64,000 bases of DNA, from NCBI GenBank assembly GCA_008000375.1, contig SMOI01000123.1, forward strand, positions 30,102 to 94,101, read 5' to 3'. This stretch comes from Poteriospumella lacustris. Its lineage: Eukaryota > Sar > Chrysophyceae > Chromulinales > Dinobryaceae. Position numbers and translations under genes: made by a program. Shown piece by piece: positions 21,700-30,934 of this stretch. The notes beneath the pieces are model-generated. The model made no database searches. It was not told where the DNA came from and saw only the letters and a list, made by a program, of their open reading frames with translations. Each line of letters begins with the position of its first letter. The first letter of the stretch is position 1.

Positions 21700-24600
21700 T
21701 CACTTGATGGCGTAGCCGCCGCCCGTGTATTTCGTGCGCGCTGACTTCGCCGCTACCAGCTGCTGGTTCTGCAGAACCGCCGGCGTTGTCCGCGAGTGCA
21801 GCGCCGGAACTTGAGGGTTACCCGCGGACGCAGCGTTGAAGTAGTTGTTGCTGCGTCCGGGTACCGCGTCCACAAACCCGCTGCCGCCATCTCCGTATTC
21901 CAGGTCCTCCAGCAGCTTCTCCTTCTTCTTCTGCGAGTAGTACTTCCGCTTCAGCTCCGTCAGCTCGCGCTGTAGCCGCTCCTGCTCGTACTTGTACTCG
22001 TTGACCTGCGCCTGGTACATGTTGAGCTCGCTTGCCATGGCCTTGAGCTGCGCGCTCTTCTTCTTCAGGTTCTGCTGGTACACCGACAGCTGCTCCGCCA
22101 CTTCGGGACCTGGCTGGCGCGCCAGAATCGCCTTCAGCTCGCTGTACAGCTTCTCCTTCTCTTGGATGATCAGGCCTTTCTCCACGACCTCCTCCGTCTT
22201 CGAGATCAGCCGCCGCTGCAGGGTCTGGATCTTCTGGATCAGCTCGAACGTCGCCGGATCCGAGCCTTCCAGCTTGCGCCACCGATGCACGTTCATCGGG
22301 TTCTCCAACTCTTCGGACAGCGCCGTCACCTTCGTCTTCTCCTGCAGCAGCTCGCGCTGATACTGCAGGATCTCGCGCTTCAACTCGTCCACCTGCGGAC
22401 CCGAGCCCTTGTTCAGCGCGTTCTCCCGCACCGAGTCTTGCAGCTTGATCTTCAGCAGCCGGATGTCTTGCATGCGCGACGCATACGCTGCCTCGCCCTT
22501 GCTCAATGCGCTCTGCTGGATGCGCAGCTTCTCGTACAACAGCGCCAGCTCGTCGTTGCGGCGAATCAACTGCGTGCCCAAGATATCGCGCTCGTTGATC
22601 ACCTGGTCGTACTCCTTCCGCTGCGCCAATGCCTCTTCGTCCATGCGACGCAACGTCGACGACAGGTTCTTCAGCTCCATTTCCTGCTGTCGAATCAGCT
22701 CCAAGTTGCGCTCGTTCAGCTCCTTCAGTCGCGCGACCTCGTTCTCCTTGTTCTCGCGCTGCTTCTCGGCCTTCTGCGCTTCGTAGTGCTCCTTCAGAAT
22801 CGTCTCGTCCTTCGATGCGATTTCTTCCTTCAGCTGCTCGATCTGGTGGCCCATGATCTTGAACTTCTTCCGCAGCTCGGCGATCTCGTCTTGCGCCTCC
22901 AGCAGTCCCTTCGAGTAGTGGTTGCGGTCGGCACGGACTGCCTCGTACAGTTGCTTCTGCTGCTTCAGCTTCAGCTCCTTCTCGTTCAGGTTCTTGTTCA
23001 GCTCCGAGATCTGGATGTCCTTCAGCTTCAAGTCTTCTTGCGCCGAGATGAACTGTCCACGGTGCTCCGTCACTTCGTTCGACAGACGCTCGCGGTCTTT
23101 CTCCACCTGGAAGATCGCCTGGCGCAGTCGGCCCACCTCCTGGCGGTACGAGTTCACTTCCACCTGCAGCGCCTTCGCGAGTCGCTCCTGCTCCAGCACT
23201 CTCTCCTGCTCCTCCTTCGTGCGCGCCTCCGCTTTCTCGGTCGCGCGCATCTGGATCTCCTTCTCGTGTGCCACCTTCTCGGCCTCCTTGCTGATCTCCA
23301 ACTCGTGGCGATGGGCGCCCAACAGGTCCTTCTTCAACGAGTCGATCTCCGCATGCGCCAACGCCAACGGTGTCTTCATCTCCTCCGCCATTTGTTGGTA
23401 CCGCAGCGCCGACCGGTGTTCCTTGTCCACCTTGCGCTCCAACACGTTCTTCTCCGTGTTCAGTCGGCCGATCTCGATGTGCTTCAGCTTCATCTCCTTC
23501 TCCAGGTTCTGAATCTGCGCCAGCAGCTTGCGATTGTTCGTGCCTTGGTTGTCCAGGTCCTCGCTCAACTATACACAGATCAGATCAGCACAACGCCACC
23601 GATACGCGAAGTGGCACATCCGTCGCTTACCTTCGTGGCTCGGCTCTGTACCGCCTCGTACTCCTTTGCATTCCGATCGATCGTCTGTCGCAGCTCCAGC
23701 ATCTGAAGCTCCAGCTGGTGCGTCACACCCTTTTGCTTCTCGATCTCGCGCTGCAGCTCTTCCTCGTGTCGCGCGCGGTCTTCTAGGCGGTTGCGCGCGT
23801 CCTGCAGCTCCTTTTGGGTCTTCTCGCGGCGCTTCACCTCGCGGATATTGTCACCTTCCTTCGCCGAAACACGTTCGCGCAGCTCCGCGATCACACGCAG
23901 GTTCTCCTCGCGCTCCGTCCGCAGTTCCTCCTGCACCTTGTGCTGCGCGACCAACTGGCCCTCCAACAGCACCATGGCCGACGCCTTCTCGTCCACTTGG
24001 CGCTGCAACTCTTCCTTCGCTTGGCGCAGCTCCTTCACCATGTTCTCTTGCGTCAGACTCAACCCCGCACCTTTCTCCACCAGCTTGCTGAGGTTCACCA
24101 TTTCCTCTTTCAGTTGCGAGATCGTGCTCTTGGCCAGAGTCTCTTTCTCCTGCGACGCATACACCAGTTTCCATGTTTTCTCCATTTCCTTTTGCAAATG
24201 CGTGATGGTTTTCTGGTCGTCTTGCGACAAGCGCAGTGCTGTCTTGATTTTCGCCTGGTTGTTCAGAATCTCCGCGTTCAGCTCTTTGCATTTCTTCACC
24301 AGTCGCTTCTCCTGTTCGTGCGACTTCTTCAACGCCCGATGAAGCTTCTCGTACTCTAGACGGAACTTCTCCAAGCTCTCATCCACCATCAAGTCACTCA
24401 ACACTTCTTGGAAGTCGCGTTCCAGCGCTTCGAACGCCGACGCGCTCATCTGCAAGTCATTCTCAAAGTCTTCCGCCGACGGACCGCCCTGACCCTTACC
24501 GGTCTTGTCCACGTCCTGATCATGGCTATGATCGTCGTCCTATTGCATACCAGAGAGATATATCAGAGATGGTTGCAGCATAGCATTGTCCGTGAACATC

Positions 24601-24707
24601 GATCTTACCATTGTGGGCCAACGAGGTGTTCCTAATGAATTTCACACGGGATGCACTGGAAAATGCTGACAGGCAATATCGACCGTATGGAGCAACAAAA
24701 GAAATGG
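21696..24707 (-). repeat. Right arm of the CFAP58 palindrome (3.0 kb)
   Basis: Mirror image of 18220-21243. The only length difference found is 12 bp within intron 2; one G/T substitution is visible near the outer end. Confidence 0.95.
21700..24611 (-). CDS. CFAP58: Cilia- and flagella-associated protein 58, copy 2
   Basis: Exons 24609-24611 (start codon only), 23631-24539 and 21700-23568 encode the same 926 aa as copy 1. Intron 1 is the same; intron 2 is 62 bp here against 74 bp in copy 1. The two differ in the stretch before the 3' splice site, so the copies have diverged exactly where selection is weak. Synonymous sites in the stretches I compared base by base were identical. The promoter-proximal 96 bp are shared as well. 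Both copies look intact and functional. Confidence 0.93.
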
Positions 24708-25115
24708 ACAATTCGTGGGCACTCGTTGGTAGATTAGAGTCACGAAAGTCAAAGCGTTTAGACTAGCTTGCTGTGAGTTTCCCACGCCGTAAACCCTGCG
24801 AGCCAAGAAGTTCAGAACCAAAACGGCAGCAGGTCAGACGAAACGGTCGCAAAAAACGCAAGCCACTTCGGCGAAGAAACGAGTTTCTCAACATGTTTTT
24901 CAACAGCGTTTCAAGTTTTGTAGCGCTGACATCATCGCACAGCGGCGGTGTTCGCCAACCGAACTTTTTGCGGTGTTTCTTTGGTCAAGAACAACCTCTT
25001 GAGAACAACGACTCACAAAGATATTTGCCCGTTTGAACATCTACTTGTTGGGGGTTTCACTCAGTTTATTGTTTCTCTTATTCGCTGTGACGTTTGTCGG
25101 CAATAGTTCGTCTCA
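24612..25115. promoter_or_regulatory. Divergent promoter interval
   Basis: About 500 bp between CFAP58 copy 2 (minus) and the PAS protein gene (plus). The first about 100 bp belong to the palindrome arm. No convincing gene; a short plus-strand frame at 24773-25036 lacks an ATG. Confidence 0.45.
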
Positions 25116-26882
25116 ATGGGAGCGGCCAGCTCGATAGGGTTTGCGGGAGCAGCTCGAAAATATGCTGATTTCCAAGTCGCTTCGTTCGCCTCTCTCAGCT
25201 CCAACGAAATAGATGTGGTATTAGATAAACTTCCCTCCTTGGTTAGTCCGACTCTGCGGAAAGCAATGCTTCTGTTGGGTGCGTACGGTGCATTCCGAAA
25301 GAACTTCCTCCTCTATTTTGGTACCGGGCGCTGGGTGAATGAGTTTTTAGACAGCAATGCGAATATTCTCAATCTACTGTATCTTCACGATTCCTCAAAG
25401 ACCGTGGGAGGAGCTTTTGAAGAAGAAAAGTCGTATCGTCGTCAGGGTATAACCAGTACCACGTCTTCCTTCGTGGCTGCCACCAACACCAAACTGATCG
25501 TCATGGAATTACGTACTGATGATCCAACTGGAAAACTTACGAGCCAAGGAAAAGTCCAACAAAGCTCTTCAAAGAAGAAGTGGGACGAAAGAATCGATTG
25601 GGTAAACTACGTGGAGGGCAACCAGAAGCTACTCGCCATTTTACTCGCCGTCGCATTCCCCATCTACTTACTTTCCGATGAATTCGAGTTCTGGTTGGAA
25701 TTTCGAGAAAAGGATACGGAGGAGTCCATGGAAATTAAGCGAAAAGTGGAGAAAGAGTCTGCAGAGTTTCGCAAATCTGGGACGGCGGCTGACTTCAGCC
25801 TCGATGAATTCGACAACGGCGCATCGGCGATCACTCATGAGGTTACCCTGAACCCTCATTCAGAGAAAATCATCAAATTCGTCCACCAACGTCACTCTGG
25901 ACGAGGGAACTTAGCGGAGTTGGCTAATCCGCGCGCTACTGCCATGCGAAAACGTACGAAGGCCATCATTCAACGTGTTCTTGGGGAATCCAGTCCTCCT
26001 CAGATGGAATATTTGCTGTCTTCCACCGCTTGGACCCAGCAATTCATGCTCTTTTTAGATGATTTGTCCATTCCGATCGTCATTGGACGTGCCAAAGTCG
26101 CTGCGCACGGTGCAAAACGTGGTCTATTGTCACGCTTCAATCGCGAGCAGCAATACACGGTCGTGTACACCAATAAAGCCTACGAGACCTTGACGGACTA
26201 TTCACTTGCGGACGTTTACGGGTCATCCTTGTACGATTTGCTTCTGGGCAAAAGTACGCGTGTCCTTGCGCACCATTCTCTTGATAATCCCGCCTGTGTT
26301 ATCGCCGAGTCGCAGGGAAAAGAACTCGACTCACACATGTCGTTCTTGCAATGGACTATTGAAACCATGAAGAAGGACAGCGACATCAGTTTCACGAGTA
26401 TGCTGCTCATGAAAGCGATCCATCACGTCGCAGCTGAGCCCTCATGTCACTTCGTTGTCGCTACGTTGTATGATTTGTCCCCGAAATCGTCCCGTCTGTC
26501 TACACAAACGACACATACACTGTCGGACACAGCAGATATCGATGAATTAGTCGATGGAATGGTGCAGGATGATGCAGATGTGATGTCAAACGATGGTGGC
26601 AATAGTGGTCGAGGTGGCGTTGGCGGTGGCGGTGGTGGTGGCGGTTCTATCACGTCCGGCTCGCTAGGAGGTCGAGGAGGTCCGCGAAGCCATACCAACT
26701 CCGCGGTTGCGATCGCTCCTCCGAAGAACAATTCATTGATTCCCGAGCCTGTTCCAACCCATAATTCTGCCCGCGAGTCACAAGCCAACGCCTCTAGTCC
26801 TCATCTCTCCTACGCTCAATTCCATCGTGACTTGCCTATGATCGAAGATATGTTGAATCTGGTTCCACAGTTTCTCTATTAG
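25116..26882 (+). CDS. PAS-domain protein with N-myristoylation signal
   Basis: A single exon encodes 588 aa from ATG 25116. MGAASSIGFAGAARKYADFQ fits the myristoylation consensus (Gly2, Ser6). The N-terminal half is helical with no family I can name. A PAS-like domain lies at about 320-395: LSIPIVIGRA, YTVVYTNKAYETLTDYSLAD, VYGSSLYDLLLGKST. It lacks the GRNCRFLQ cysteine motif of LOV photosensors, so light sensing through a flavin-cysteinyl adduct is not expected. Near the C-terminus is a long Gly run (GGVGGGGGGGGS) followed by low-complexity sequence. A membrane-attached signalling role is inferred. Confidence 0.7.
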   Translation: MGAASSIGFAGAARKYADFQVASFASLSSNEIDVVLDKLPSLVSPTLRKAMLLLGAYGAFRKNFLLYFGTGRWVNEFLDSNANILNLLYLHDSSKTVGGAFEEEKSYRRQGITSTTSSFVAATNTKLIVMELRTDDPTGKLTSQGKVQQSSSKKKWDERIDWVNYVEGNQKLLAILLAVAFPIYLLSDEFEFWLEFREKDTEESMEIKRKVEKESAEFRKSGTAADFSLDEFDNGASAITHEVTLNPHSEKIIKFVHQRHSGRGNLAELANPRATAMRKRTKAIIQRVLGESSPPQMEYLLSSTAWTQQFMLFLDDLSIPIVIGRAKVAAHGAKRGLLSRFNREQQYTVVYTNKAYETLTDYSLADVYGSSLYDLLLGKSTRVLAHHSLDNPACVIAESQGKELDSHMSFLQWTIETMKKDSDISFTSMLLMKAIHHVAAEPSCHFVVATLYDLSPKSSRLSTQTTHTLSDTADIDELVDGMVQDDADVMSNDGGNSGRGGVGGGGGGGGSITSGSLGGRGGPRSHTNSAVAIAPPKNNSLIPEPVPTHNSARESQANASSPHLSYAQFHRDLPMIEDMLNLVPQFLY

Positions 26883-28257
26883 AATGGCATACCGTCCACT
26901 TCCTTCCATTTCACTCGCTTTGTGACAGGCGTGGCGTCTTCCGTGCCAGCCTGATCTACCCCCCACCCCTCTTTGCCATCCTTTGGGCTCTTCCTCTCTT
27001 TTCTTCTCCCTTGGAACGCGTTGTTGTCGCGTTACCCACGCGCTTTTGCTTCGTGTCCTACTCCTCTGTCCCCACCCGCCTTGTTTGTTCCTCCTCCATT
27101 TGTGTCTCTATTGAATGGTTGCTAGCTGTTCGGTTGTCAATATTCGTTACGTGTGCTCCGTGTCTCCATTCATTGCCGTTCGTGTGTCACCACCCCTTCC
27201 AACCACCCTGCCCCCAGCACAGCAGTGCTTTTACATCGTTTCGTTCGTTGGATTGGTCTTGTGATGTCGTGTCGTTGTTGCGTATTGGCTTCTATGTTTA
27301 CATGGTTTGTTTCTCTGGTTCGTTTGGCAACAGTCAGCCCCTTCGTCTTGACAGATGCGTTTACCACCGCTCCACCCACCGTTGGTGTTCTTCGTTGGGT
27401 GTTTGGCTCGTGTCGTGTGTCGTACTCGTGTGAGTGTACGATGTCGTTGATTTTGGTGTTACACGTTACCTGTGGGGCAGTTTTTTGCTCGCCCTTCATT
27501 CTTGTCTTGTCGTTGGATTCGTTTTAGTTCTCCGCTCGCTCTCGTCGCTCGCTTCTTTCCGTCGCCTCTGTGTATCACTTGCGTCTGCAGCCCCCCTCCT
27601 CCTCCAACGTGCCCATGCACCCCCCCCCCCACGGTGCATGCGCTTCATATGGGTCTCAGCTCCGTCATCTTTCCTTCTCTCGACTCGCTCGGTCTTCAGC
27701 ATCAAAACTGTCTGCTATTACGCGTCCGTGTCACTCTGTGACCATGCTGCACTGCCATGCGTTGCGCCCCCATGTGTGTGGTCTCACTTGTCGTATCAGT
27801 TAGTTGTCTGCTTGTCTTTCTCGCATCCATTCGTTAGCGATGTCTTTGTACGTTGTGTCGATGTCTTTATATATCTGTTCGTTGGGTTCGATTTGTGTCA
27901 AATCACCGTGTGCGTGAATCGTTGGGATCAGCCCGGGGACGTCGTATTGAGGGCCGCTTTCTTCCCCCCCCCCTCCTCGTAGGACGTCCCACGTGTGTTG
28001 GATCAGGTCTTTCTATGTTGTACTTTCTCCATTTTGGTTTCAACGGCATTGGTCAGTCGAATAGGCCACTCATCACTTCCCCTTCTCCTTCTCCGTCTAG
28101 ATACCTCTCTCCCGCTACCTCTCTCCTTCACTCTCTTTCACATAAATACCAACGAGCGAGTTCTCGTTCTCGGTTTGTGTTCTCTCGTTCTCGGCATCTC
28201 TCACATATTTTATATACATTGTCATACACGTGTTCACTCACCGGTAGTTGCTTGTTT

Positions 28258-28303
28258 CATTCATTCATTCATTCATTCATTCGTTCGTTCGTTCGTTCGT
28301 TTC
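28258..28303. repeat. Tetranucleotide microsatellite (CATT)n then (CGTT)n
   Basis: About six CATT units pass directly into about five CGTT units, a single-base variant of the same repeat. Confidence 0.9.
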
Positions 28304-29114
28304 AAAACTGAAGTTGGCCATCATCAATCGTTATCCCCATCTGATCCATTCTTTGCGACTGTCGCAGCGGCTTCTGTCGTGTGCACAGCTGCTGCGCCGT
28401 CTCACCACGTCTCTCTCTCTCTTCTCGTCTCCATCTCTTCGCTCTCTGCTCCTCTTTCCCCTCTACCCCACCTCTCTGTATTCCCCGTCGTCGTTGTGTG
28501 TGTCCGTGAACTGTACATCGCGTAGCCATAGCCTCCATACACCCTGTCTACCTCCTGTAATGGGTGCTGATGGTGGTAGTAGTGATGCACGTAAAGTTAG
28601 TTGTTCTTTGTTCTCTATTCATTCTCAGTTCTCGTGGCGTTGCACAGAGTAATCCCCCACGCACTCCCCACCCCGTGGGAGGAGTTTGGGCCGTAAATGG
28701 GCCCAATCATCCTTCCGCTTGGCGGGAGGGGGGCACTTATCTTGGTAGGCTCAGGTGCTACCTCTGTAAATCCAACTCAATTTGTTTCTTCGGGGTGTAG
28801 CGTTAGTCGTCATTGGGCAGAACCCAGTGACGAGGTAAATAGAAACAAGACAGGCGGGTATTTGGGGAGTATTCAGTATTTGAAGCAAGGCAGACGGACG
28901 GCTGTCGGTTCCTCGTGTGGTTGTTTCAAAGACAGCGCATTGTGGCTAATAATGGGCTGTGTAACGGATTTGAGCACACGACGGCGCAGTGAAGGGTGGA
29001 AGGTGAATTGTTGCGATAAGCAACATTGTTGTATCAGTGTTTTATTTAAACTTTAACGTAAACTCAACGTAAATCAAACTATTCAACGTAACCGAGACAA
29101 TCGTCTCTTTGTCT

Positions 29115-29170
29115 TAATTAATTATTAATTAATTAAATTATTTATTATATATATATATATTTATATTATT
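29115..29170. repeat. AT-rich block with TTAA and TA repeats
   Basis: Tandem TTAATTAATT words are followed by a (TA)n run. It lies about 290 bp upstream of the ORC6-like start, so it may belong to that promoter. Confidence 0.7.
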
Positions 29171-29452
29171 CATATTCTCGCTCGTATTCAACATACATAC
29201 AGCATGTGAATCGGACTGGACGCAGCGCAGAACTAACGAAGTACTTTCTTGATCGCATGTATATGATATACTATTCCTATACATTATTTATTAATGTACC
29301 TGGATTTCAATTTGCGATCCTGTTTCGTCTTTCGTCTCGTCGAAATGGTATTGACCCCGGGTCTAGTTTCTACAAATCAATAACAGAATCGCTCAGTGTT
29401 TTCTCTCTTTGTAGTGAACTCCACATAGCAGTGTACGAAGGGTGTCGAAGTC

Positions 29453-30730
29453 ATGAGTCAATTGAACGAAGTGATCAAGAACTTTCTCTTCGCAGCGTCG
29501 TTGAAGCCGGATGATACGTTGATTTCGAAAGTCGTGAGTGCAAAGCGTTTGCTTTATATCAACTTAGGTGCAGAGGTGGATCGATATCCATATTCCACCG
29601 CAGTGGCTACGGAAATCACCTGCAAGGAAATGCTCATCGCGGTTGATCGTCCCCGACTGATTCAAGCATCGGCCTCGTCGATGTCCGCGAATGGTGGTGG
29701 GAACAAAGCCAGTACTACCACGGCAGCATCCGCAACGAGTAAGAAGTACAACCCCAAGGATTACGTACAGCGGCTATACACGTTTCGCAATGTGCTGAAG
29801 AAAACGATGACGACCGACAAGCTCTTCACCTTGCTGCATCATTCGCATCATGTGCTACCCGCAGCGTTGGTCGAAAACACGCAACAATCATTATCCACGC
29901 TCTTTGAAGCCCTGGATCGCAAAGATCCCTGCGTGACCAATGCCAATGCCAACGAGACGGTGCGGACCGCGTCCTCGTCGCGTCGTCGAACGGAAGACGA
30001 AGAAACCGTGTTGACGTCGATTAGTCGTGCGGAATATTTCTGTGCCGGTATCTTTTGTGAGGCCAAACGTCGACCTGAACTAGGTGCCTTGTTGAAATTG
30101 GAACAATTGACGGAGTTAGCGGAGGTACAAGCCGATGCCTTCCGCAACGCCGCGAAGATCCTCCTGCCGCTGCTGCAGACGTACGTCTACGCCGAGACCG
30201 CCAAAGCCACCGTACCACCTCCACCTTCATCCTCTGCATCTTCATCGTCTGCGCCATCTTCCAGTACGAAACGACGTACGGTTGCCCCGGAAGAAGTCTT
30301 GGACTTCGACGACGACAACGATTCGTATGGGATCCTCGCGGTGGCCGTCGACAGCGTCGACGGTGGTGACAGCGAAACCGCTGCCACGGGGGGCGGTAGT
30401 AGAAGCAGCAGTAGCAACAACAACAACCCCTTCCCATCCGCTCCCACCATGGCAGCGTCCTCCACGTTGGGCAAACGGAACTTACAAGCGTTTTTACAGA
30501 GCGACCGGCGTCGTCATCTCGCCGACCTCGCCTTTCAACAGCAACAGCAAAAGGAGGCAGCCTCGGCGGCGGTTCGTGCACATGCATTGAAAGGAGAAGA
30601 TGATGAAGAAACCAAGCGACAACGTCAATTGCAAGAGACACAACGATGGCGGTTGTTGTACGAGATATGGCGTGAGAGTGTCACGTCGTCCTCGTCGGCG
30701 TCGGCGTCGGCGTCTGCGGTCGTCGTGTAG
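29453..30730 (+). CDS. Possible origin recognition complex subunit 6
   Basis: A single exon of 425 aa from ATG 29453 (MSQLNEVIKNFLFAASLKPD). Two helical segments resemble the cyclin/TFIIB-like folds of ORC6: LISKVVSAKRLLYINLG ... YSTAVATEITCKEML ... VDRPRLIQAS, then KDYVQRLYTFRNVLKKT and SRAEYFCAGIFCEAKRRP. The spacing of the TAV...VDR..LI motif fits ORC6, but similarity is low. The second half is low complexity (Ser, Asp, Asn, Gln) and ends in a Ser/Ala run. If correct, it would serve in loading the MCM helicase at replication origins. The assignment is tentative; the gene itself is secure. Confidence 0.55.
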   Translation: MSQLNEVIKNFLFAASLKPDDTLISKVVSAKRLLYINLGAEVDRYPYSTAVATEITCKEMLIAVDRPRLIQASASSMSANGGGNKASTTTAASATSKKYNPKDYVQRLYTFRNVLKKTMTTDKLFTLLHHSHHVLPAALVENTQQSLSTLFEALDRKDPCVTNANANETVRTASSSRRRTEDEETVLTSISRAEYFCAGIFCEAKRRPELGALLKLEQLTELAEVQADAFRNAAKILLPLLQTYVYAETAKATVPPPPSSSASSSSAPSSSTKRRTVAPEEVLDFDDDNDSYGILAVAVDSVDGGDSETAATGGGSRSSSSNNNNPFPSAPTMAASSTLGKRNLQAFLQSDRRRHLADLAFQQQQQKEAASAAVRAHALKGEDDEETKRQRQLQETQRWRLLYEIWRESVTSSSSASASASAVVV

Positions 30731-30934
30731 AGTCACTCCGCCCCATTCGCCGTCTCTCCTCGGCCCTTGTAAATAGAACCGTTTGTGCCATGTGCGTCCT
30801 ATATATCAACCAGTCTCCTGTGTGTATCTATCTTATGTTATACAGTTACAGTACGGGTACGGCAGGTGTGGTCCGTCACCACCACCGCCACTGCCACCGC
30901 CACAGCCACCACCACCATCGTCGATGACCGAGCC
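30731..30934. other. Short convergent 3' interval
   Basis: About 200 bp between the ORC6-like gene and the AIF-like gene, which converge. It contains a short (CCACCG)-type low-complexity stretch at about 30880-30920. Confidence 0.5.

Larger units (their letters stand above)
26883..29452. other. 2.6-kb non-coding tract, A-poor and pyrimidine-rich
   Basis: No gene was recognised. From 26940 to about 28660 the plus strand is strikingly poor in A and rich in T and C, with many stop-free but meaningless frames. From about 28660 the composition becomes ordinary. A very AT-rich block lies at about 29115-29170 upstream of the next gene. Confidence 0.6.

Noticed and set aside
24773-25036. Plus-strand 87-aa Arg-rich frame between CFAP58 copy 2 and the PAS gene
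   Set aside because: Starts only at GTG, lies in a promoter interval and has no family resemblance.
25116-26882. LOV photoreceptor
   Set aside because: The PAS-like domain lacks the GRNCRFLQ cysteine motif required for flavin adduct formation.
28258-28303. CATT/CGTT array as a CRISPR or telomeric repeat
   Set aside because: Units are 4 bp without spacers; it is a simple microsatellite.
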